From: Bizionia sp.
Lineage (GTDB): Bacteria > Bacteroidota > Bacteroidia > Flavobacteriales > Flavobacteriaceae
Reading direction: 5' to 3'
Assembly (NCBI GenBank): GCA_018067115.1
Contig: JAGPVI010000074.1
Location: forward strand, 1-10,220
DNA length: 10,220 nucleotides
The notes under the pieces are model-generated. The model made no database searches. It saw only the letters and a program-made list of their open reading frames with translations, and was not told the origin of the DNA. Made by a program: the position numbers and the translations under genes. Every line of letters starts with the position of its first letter. The first letter of the stretch is position 1. Positions 6,255-10,220 of this stretch are shown in pieces.

Positions 6255-6283
6255 GAAAATTACAGTTATATTCTACCCTTCAA
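6255..6283 (-). promoter_or_regulatory. Candidate promoter of the DUF2914 membrane protein gene
   Basis: On the minus strand TTG (6283-6281) is followed by an 18-nt spacer and TAATTTTC (6262-6255), a 7/8 match to TAnnTTTG. The element ends 28 nt before the ATG at 6226, giving a leader of about 20-25 nt. The spacing is normal for Bacteroidetes promoters. Confidence 0.4.
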
Positions 6284-6420
6284 CCTTAAAAATAATACTG
6301 TGTGCTTGTTGTAAAATAGTTAGGCAATAACTATCGTTTTTAGTTAGAATATTAGACTTAACATATCCTTTCAACATCTGCTATAATAATGCATTGAAAG
6401 TATTGCGATATAGTCGAATA

Positions 6421-6477
6421 TAATAGTATTAGAGGCTTGCAGTAGTAACAGAGGTACTATTTAGTATTTTACTATTA
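6421..6477. repeat. Inverted repeat over the end of the 142-residue protein gene
   Basis: TAATAGTA (6421-6428) is the exact complement of TACTATTA (6470-6477), which contains the stop codon of the upstream gene. A second copy, TACTATT (6455-6461), can also pair with AATAGTA (6422-6428), so two alternative stems exist. Neither is followed by a T run on the minus strand, so it is not a standard terminator; it may protect or end the mRNA. AT-rich chance pairing is possible. Confidence 0.3.
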
Positions 6478-6903
6478 ATTTTGCGACTGAGCTTTAGCTA
6501 GTTTTTCAAAATACTCATAGTAATTTAAGGCCATTTCTCTATTCGCTTCACCAGTTAAGGATACTATTTTAAGGTTATAAATAAACTTAATCACCTCTTT
6601 TTCATTCGTTATACTTTCAGTCTCAAAATCCCACGTTTTATTTAAATCTACAAACGTTACTGTTGGCAACAGTTCATATTCATTTTTATAAGTATTAAAT
6701 CGTTTGTTGGTTTTAACCACGATAATTTCGGCATTAGTTTTTAAACTACTAATACTATATGTATTGCTGTTTTTCTTGTTTATAGTAACGTACTCTTTAC
6801 CATTAACCAAGGCAATGTTGTTGTGAATCGAAATGTCTTGAGAAAATAAATTTAAGCTTATTAGAGCGGTTATTGCGAATAACAATTGTTTGATTTTTTT
6901 CAT
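6475..6903 (-). CDS. Small secreted protein, not recognised
   Basis: A 142-residue protein I do not recognise. It starts with a typical signal peptide (MKKIKQLLFAITALISLNLFSQ), with cleavage likely after SQ at 22, so it should be periplasmic or surface-exposed. There is no lipobox Cys; the whole protein lacks Cys. Residues 25-113 look like alternating beta strands rich in Asn, Thr and Lys (for example INKKNSNTYSISSL 41-54, WDFETESI 91-98), and 118-139 form a predicted amphipathic helix (EANREMALNYYEYFEKLAKAQS). The ATG at 6903 is chosen because it gives the signal peptide directly. It follows the beta-barrel gene by 109 nt with no clear promoter between, so the two may be co-transcribed. Small size, strand-rich body and export suggest a periplasmic partner of the neighbouring outer-membrane protein, but this is a guess. 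Confidence 0.7.
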   Translation of the reverse strand: MKKIKQLLFAITALISLNLFSQDISIHNNIALVNGKEYVTINKKNSNTYSISSLKTNAEIIVVKTNKRFNTYKNEYELLPTVTFVDLNKTWDFETESITNEKEVIKFIYNLKIVSLTGEANREMALNYYEYFEKLAKAQSQN

Positions 6904-7012
6904 TTATTGATATAATAGGAATATTAGGGTCTTAGATATTGATATAACTAAAAGATTTTTCTGTGGTGCTTAAATTTTTAGATCGAATTAATCTCATTTC
7001 TTTTAGAAATCG

Positions 7013-7636
7013 TTACAACTTAATTGTTGCAAATAGCCCCAAAGAAGTTAAGCTCTTATGCTTTTGTTCGTTTTTAAAGGTTGCGTTATTGCTAGTTTCA
7101 AAACTACTAAAATCGGATTGTGAGTTAAAACTAATTCCAAAACCAACGCGCTCGTCAAATCTATAGCCTATTCCTAAACCTAATTGCATTCCGAAATTAA
7201 ACCCTTCATAAACGTCTTTTTCAATGCTATTTATATATTGAAATTCATCTTTAACAATGGTTTGTCCATAAAAACCAAAATTCCCTGTCATAATTAAATG
7301 CTCAGTAATGTCTTTATTTAAAGTTAATAGCAGCGGTATTTTAATTAAAGTACGTTCTTGATAAAAATTACCATTGGTGTTAAAGCCACTACCACTTAAT
7401 TCTGAATACCCTAACCCCGTTGCTATACCAATGGTATTCCAAGCATTGTAACTAAGTAATAAATCGCCTGTATTTACATTTAAATCGTAGTTTGGCGCAT
7501 CATCATTTACAACTTTTGTGTAACCGATACCGCCATAAGCAACGATATTAAATTTTGATGTGTTCGTTTCTTGTGCTTGAAGAACTATAAAATTAAGGAT
7601 GAAGCCTAGTGTTAAAAGTAAGGTTGAATTTTTCAT
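7013..7636 (-). CDS. Outer membrane beta-barrel protein (small porin-like, OmpX/OMP_b-brl type)
   Basis: A 207-residue exported protein. The signal peptide MKNSTLLLTLGFILNFIVLQAQ is cut near residue 22. The rest shows amphipathic strands alternating with polar turns: FNIVAYGGIGYTKV (29-42), DLLLSYNAWNTIGIATGLGYSEL (58-80), RTLIKIPLLLTLNKDI (95-110), LIMTGNFGFYGQTIV (114-128), FNFGMQLGLGIGYRF (146-160), VGFGISFNSQSDF (164-176) and SLGLFATIKL (198-207). Gly-aromatic strands and a terminal strand ending at the last residue are typical of Bacteroidetes barrels of about eight strands with the 'outer membrane protein beta-barrel domain'. Barrels of this size are often adhesins or structural proteins rather than open pores. 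It lies 60 nt after the EreA/ChaN-like gene and 109 nt before the small secreted protein gene, forming a run of three exported products. Exact role is unknown. Confidence 0.78.
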   Translation of the reverse strand: MKNSTLLLTLGFILNFIVLQAQETNTSKFNIVAYGGIGYTKVVNDDAPNYDLNVNTGDLLLSYNAWNTIGIATGLGYSELSGSGFNTNGNFYQERTLIKIPLLLTLNKDITEHLIMTGNFGFYGQTIVKDEFQYINSIEKDVYEGFNFGMQLGLGIGYRFDERVGFGISFNSQSDFSSFETSNNATFKNEQKHKSLTSLGLFATIKL

Positions 7637-7692
7637 TGGTTTTGTTCTATTTGTGTTTTTATATAAGTGTGTTGGTTTTTTTATTAAAGATA

Positions 7693-7717
7693 AGTTCTAA
7701 TATCTATAGTTAGAACT
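7693..7717. repeat. Perfect 8-bp inverted repeat over a stop codon
   Basis: AGTTCTAA (7693-7700) and TTAGAACT (7710-7717) are perfectly complementary with a 9-nt loop. The dyad contains the last codons and stop of the EreA/ChaN-like gene. On the minus strand it is followed by TATCTTTA, a 7/8 match to the -7 consensus, 56 nt before the beta-barrel ATG. It may be a weak terminator, an mRNA-stabilising hairpin or an operator for the next gene. Confidence 0.4.
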
Positions 7718-8773
7718 CTTGTAAACAATTAAATAATCAAGGTTCGATGCTAAATTGCTTAACACTTTGTGTTCGTAAGGATATAATCTCAGCACTTCCT
7801 TATCTTTAAATAATGTTTTAATGTAATTACGCTCTTCCGTATTCATTATGTAGCTATAATCTACAGGTTTTTGATAATCGGACAAGCGCAAATTATGTTG
7901 TAATGCAATTATACCCACTCTAAATATTTTATCATTAAAATCCGTGGTCATAAATTTAGACATAGATTTATGGTTTGTGGTATCTACCTTGTGGTCTATT
8001 TTAAAAAATTCACTAACTTTAGAAAAGTCTGGTTTGTTTATTACGTGCGCTAAGCCAAAAGTGCCAAATACCATAGCATCGGTTGGATCATAATACTTTT
8101 TAAAGCGGTCATACAAAAAGCGGTCTCGTTTTCTACAAATAGTACAGTCAATTAAAAGAGAAACTTGTAATGCTTTTAAAACTTCTAATTCGTAAGGGTC
8201 GGTTGAAATTAATGCTAACTCATTAACATAGTTTAAGAGCGTGGTTCTAATCGCCGAATTCTTTGGAATATGCTCTTTCTGTATTAAGCTATCCATTTTG
8301 CTGTTTAACTTCGTTTTAAAAGACGATAAAATAAAAGCGGTTCTTCTAAACTCTAATTCTACATCTATACATTTTAGTTCTAATTGGATGTCCTTTTTTT
8401 CTGCGTATTCCAGTAACGATAAAATAAACGCTTTATAATCGGTCCAGAAAAAGGAGGGTTTCTTTTCTTTTGCTTTGTAAACATGATTAAACCACTCCTT
8501 AAATAGTGTGGTGTCCTGGTCTTCTTTAATTCTACTTATGGCATAATTTAAACTAGAGGGGAGTTCGAAAAAGATAGTAACCTTTTCTTTTGATGACAGG
8601 TTTTCTAACTTTTCGAAAATAAACGCTTTCATTTCGTCGTATTTTTCTTTAACAAAATGGGCCTCACCAAACAAGACTATTTTGCCCTTTTCGTTTTTGG
8701 GGGCTACAGTGTTTTCTGTCTGACTGTAAGACATTGAAATAAATAAGAGTGAAAAAAGGAGGTGTTTTAGCAT
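7697..8773 (-). CDS. Secreted protein, putative EreA/ChaN/TIKI-superfamily hydrolase-like
   Basis: A 358-residue exported protein; the signal peptide MLKHLLFSLLFISMSYSQ ends near residue 18. I do not recognise a named family, but its motifs follow the EreA/ChaN/TraB-TIKI pattern. GEAH (36-39) sits at the end of the first strand and FFELP (68-72) in the second. CIDVELEFRRT (135-145) follows a third strand, then CRKRDRFLYDRF (213-224), and FGTFGLAH (236-243) ends in a His. In that superfamily the G-E-x-H pair, a Glu after the second strand and the late His line the active or haem site; here these would be E37, H39, E70 and H243. This could mean esterase, protease or haem-binding activity. A degenerate, non-catalytic relative is also possible. 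The gene precedes the beta-barrel gene by 60 nt. The superfamily call is from motif order only. Confidence 0.6.
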   Translation of the reverse strand: MLKHLLFSLLFISMSYSQTENTVAPKNEKGKIVLFGEAHFVKEKYDEMKAFIFEKLENLSSKEKVTIFFELPSSLNYAISRIKEDQDTTLFKEWFNHVYKAKEKKPSFFWTDYKAFILSLLEYAEKKDIQLELKCIDVELEFRRTAFILSSFKTKLNSKMDSLIQKEHIPKNSAIRTTLLNYVNELALISTDPYELEVLKALQVSLLIDCTICRKRDRFLYDRFKKYYDPTDAMVFGTFGLAHVINKPDFSKVSEFFKIDHKVDTTNHKSMSKFMTTDFNDKIFRVGIIALQHNLRLSDYQKPVDYSYIMNTEERNYIKTLFKDKEVLRLYPYEHKVLSNLASNLDYLIVYKSSNYRY

Positions 8774-8884
8774 TGTTTTGTCTTTAAGGTCAATCTATAA
8801 ATTTTTTATATTTATACCTAGTAAGCTCTTTAGAAAGTTTAGGACTGCATAAACAGAAAAAGTAGAATTTTTAAATTTATACTA

Positions 8885-9622
8885 TTAATATTTATAGGCA
8901 ACGTAAATTACTACTAAGCCATCCACAAAACTATCAACGTTTAAAGTAAAGCCATCTGCATTTAAAGATGTAAGTTCAGCACTGGTAACGCCTAAAGAAT
9001 TTCCATTTTGATTGGCGTAGCGTATGCCAATACATTTAGTACTAGAAGCATAGCGGGAATGGTCGTTTACAGAGTTAGCGCTGGCTCCACCAGCAATTAC
9101 CTGCTGCTCAATAGTTTCAGAACCCTGTTTTGCATACCCCTGCATATACCCGAAATAATTTTGAAAATTACCGATATTATCACCCACACCATTATCGCTG
9201 TTTAAGTCGTAGCTTTCGACATTTGCATAAGCTTTAAACTCTATACTTTTAGGCTTAAAAGGTAACCCAGCAATAACAATGTTTCCTGTGGAGGTAATCT
9301 TGAACTTACCTATATATACTTGTTTCTCGTTTGTAACCAATTGAAGCCAAGAACTGTTTTCCCAATAATAAAAACCTGAAGGTTTTAATCCACCAGTTCC
9401 ATCATTAAAAACTAATGTACTCACTTCTATTCCTGTTGCATTGGGTATTTTAACAGTTGTACTATCGGCGGTGCTTGTAAGTGCAACACGTGGAATTAGT
9501 AAGCCGGAATTTGTAGATGTAATATCTAAAGCGGCTGCTGGGTTTGTAGTGCCTATACCTACTTGAGCATTTAAGGCGCTTATGAAAAAACTGAAAAATA
9601 ACAGTATGGTGTTCGCTTTCAT
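8885..9622 (-). CDS. Secreted 'GIGTTNP' surface protein with beta-rich C-terminal domain
   Basis: A 245-residue exported protein. The signal peptide MKANTILLFFSFFISALNAQ is cut before VGIGTTNP (21-28). This opening, followed by AALDITSTNSGLLIPRV (30-46), is a hallmark of many flavobacterial surface proteins and resembles head motifs of phage tail fibres. Residues 82-95 (SGFYYWENSSWLQL) are the usual 'fYyw...W' element that ends this module. From about 103 a separate beta-rich domain begins: IGKFKITSTGNIVIAGLPFKPKSIEF (104-129), an Asn/Gly-rich middle (138-190), and ADGFTLNVDSFVDGLVVIYVAYKY at the end. 'GxxFKPKxIxF' followed late by 'GFTL' recalls C-terminal domains of phage tail proteins. No type IX secretion tail domain is seen. 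It is probably a surface fibre or adhesin; function and partner are unknown. It is flanked by gaps of 111 and 148 nt and is likely monocistronic. Confidence 0.72.
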   Translation of the reverse strand: MKANTILLFFSFFISALNAQVGIGTTNPAAALDITSTNSGLLIPRVALTSTADSTTVKIPNATGIEVSTLVFNDGTGGLKPSGFYYWENSSWLQLVTNEKQVYIGKFKITSTGNIVIAGLPFKPKSIEFKAYANVESYDLNSDNGVGDNIGNFQNYFGYMQGYAKQGSETIEQQVIAGGASANSVNDHSRYASSTKCIGIRYANQNGNSLGVTSAELTSLNADGFTLNVDSFVDGLVVIYVAYKY

Positions 9623-9694
9623 TGTAATAAAATAATTAATGGATGTTATTCGTTGAGTTACTAAAAATAAATAGTATTAACAATATATGTAAAT

Positions 9695-9708
9695 CCAATT
9701 ATATTTGG
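9695..9708. promoter_or_regulatory. Short palindrome upstream of the GIGTTNP gene
   Basis: CCAATTATATTTGG is symmetric at 12 of 14 positions and lies about 73 nt upstream of the ATG at 9622. It includes a minus-strand TTGG that could serve as part of a -33 box, but no good -7 element stands at the right distance. It may be an operator; AT-rich chance is equally likely. Confidence 0.2.
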
Positions 9709-9770
9709 TGAAAGAAAGCTATAAAAGAAGGAAATTTCTTCAATAAAAAGTTAAAAGGCAATTAAAAAAA

Positions 9771-10097
9771 TTATTGAGAAACAAATTTTAAACCGACCAG
9801 AGATATAATAAGTGTCGTTAAAAACAGTAAGCGCCAAAAGTGTGCGGGTTCGTTAAAAACAAAAATACCAATAAGTACGGTACCCACGGCTCCAATACCC
9901 GTCCAAACAGCATAGGCTGTACCAATAGGGAGCTCTCGGGTTACTTTTACCAATAGCGACATACTTATTATTAAACACACTAAAAAGCCTGTGTACCAGA
10001 ATATGGCGGCGTTTCCTGTGGCTGTTTTTGCTTTGCCTAAACACGTAGCAAAAGCAACTTCGAATAGGCCTGCGATAATAAGTAAAATCCAGTTCAT
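9771..10097 (-). CDS. sugE: SMR family exporter, SugE/Gdx subtype
   Basis: Small multidrug resistance protein, 108 residues, with four helices (about 3-21, 31-51, 58-80 and 86-105); it works as an antiparallel dimer in the inner membrane and exchanges protons for small cations. The essential Glu is E13 in IAGLFEVAF, with G10 before it. The SugE/Gdx stretch LPIGTAYAVWTGIGAVG (56-72) gives Y62 and W65, and S45 matches the conserved Ser of helix 2; these line the guanidinium site in Gdx proteins. Three residues are inserted in loop 1 compared with E. coli SugE. The Trp three positions after the Glu in E. coli SugE is Phe here (F16). Guanidinium export is the known function of the subgroup; quaternary ammonium export remains possible. 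It is the first gene from the right, with its own leader. Confidence 0.88.
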   Translation of the reverse strand: MNWILLIIAGLFEVAFATCLGKAKTATGNAAIFWYTGFLVCLIISMSLLVKVTRELPIGTAYAVWTGIGAVGTVLIGIFVFNEPAHFWRLLFLTTLIISLVGLKFVSQ

Positions 10098-10183
10098 TAC
10101 AATTAAAATTAAGAAATCCTCTCTTTTTGGGAGAGCACAAAATTAGTGCTTTTAAAGTATAAATGATAAGCCTGATGTGCAAA
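10098..10183 (-). promoter_or_regulatory. Promoter and leader of the SMR gene with two small hairpins
   Basis: Two promoter readings are possible on the minus strand. One is TTTG (10183-10180), 20 nt, then TACTTTAA (10159-10152). The other is an exact -7 box TAATTTTG (10145-10138) without a clear -33. The second lies inside the dyad AGCAC-7nt-GTGCT (10134-10138 with 10146-10150), so this dyad could be an operator. Next comes a second stem, CTCTC/GAGAG (10119-10123 with 10131-10135), which shares two bases with the first, so the two hairpins exclude each other in RNA. No known guanidine riboswitch motif is seen. Positions 10184-10220 show nothing further. Confidence 0.4.
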
Positions 10184-10220
10184 GTTGAGGCGAGATTATT
10201 TTTCTGTTTTCTATTTCGAA

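Noticed and set aside
6253..6330. 25-codon plus-strand reading frame in the gap after the DUF2914 gene
   Set aside because: Very short, overlaps the candidate promoter of the minus-strand gene, and has no recognisable content.
6996..7010. Terminator hairpin ATTTCT-TTT-AGAAAT after the beta-barrel gene
   Set aside because: Six AT-rich pairs with a three-base loop and no T run on the minus strand; too weak to call.
9727..9741. Terminator after the SMR gene at GAAGGAAATTTCTTC
   Set aside because: The symmetry is only an 8-bp AT-rich palindrome without a loop and no T run follows on the minus strand.
10098..10150. Guanidine-II (mini-ykkC) riboswitch upstream of the SugE-type gene
   Set aside because: Two hairpins in tandem invite this call, but their loops are TAATTTT and CCAAAAA rather than the required ACGR, and the stems share bases.
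1..10220. tRNA, rRNA, CRISPR array, transposase or phage integrase genes
   Set aside because: I looked on both strands and saw no cloverleaf sequences, regular spacer arrays or recombinase motifs.

Overview
The window looks like chromosomal DNA of a Flavobacteriaceae-type Bacteroidetes bacterium. The DNA is AT-rich. Secreted proteins start with Lys-rich signal peptides ending in 'xAQ' or 'SQ'. One surface protein begins with the 'QVGIGTTNP' motif typical of flavobacteria. Shine-Dalgarno sequences are absent, and several upstream regions carry the Bacteroidetes -7 promoter motif TAnnTTTG. Every convincing protein gene is on the minus strand, so transcription runs from right to left.

Right to left, the layout is as follows. 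An SMR-family exporter of the SugE/Gdx type (9771-10097) has a short leader and a dyad at its promoter. A secreted 'GIGTTNP' surface protein (8885-9622) follows. Next come three exported proteins: a putative EreA/ChaN-like protein (7697-8773), a small outer-membrane beta-barrel (7013-7636) and an unrecognised 142-residue secreted protein (6475-6903). Then there is a seven-helix membrane protein with a C-terminal DUF2914-like domain (5111-6226), a compact flavin amine oxidase (3913-4959) whose -7 element lies only 4 nt from its ATG, and a GluR0-like, ligand-gated potassium channel (2604-3701).

The left end is an arsenic resistance operon, transcribed arsR (1890-2222), a DUF6428 protein (1372-1839), thioredoxin-type arsC (725-1345) and acr3 (1-721, cut by the window edge). 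ArsR would sense As(III) through Cys residues and release its own promoter. ArsC would reduce arsenate to arsenite, and Acr3 would export it. The DUF6428 protein is an uncharacterised partner. It and ArsR both end in a Cys-Cys pair.

The 381-bp gap between arsR and the channel gene (2223-2603) has no credible reading frame but is structured. It holds an ArsR-operator-like dyad, an exact plus-strand TAnnTTTG motif, three tandem copies of an 11-mer, a GAAA-loop hairpin, and a 121-bp segment bounded by 15-nt inverted arms and followed by eight T's. Together these suggest an undescribed plus-strand small RNA or a small inverted-repeat element. This is the least explained part of the window.
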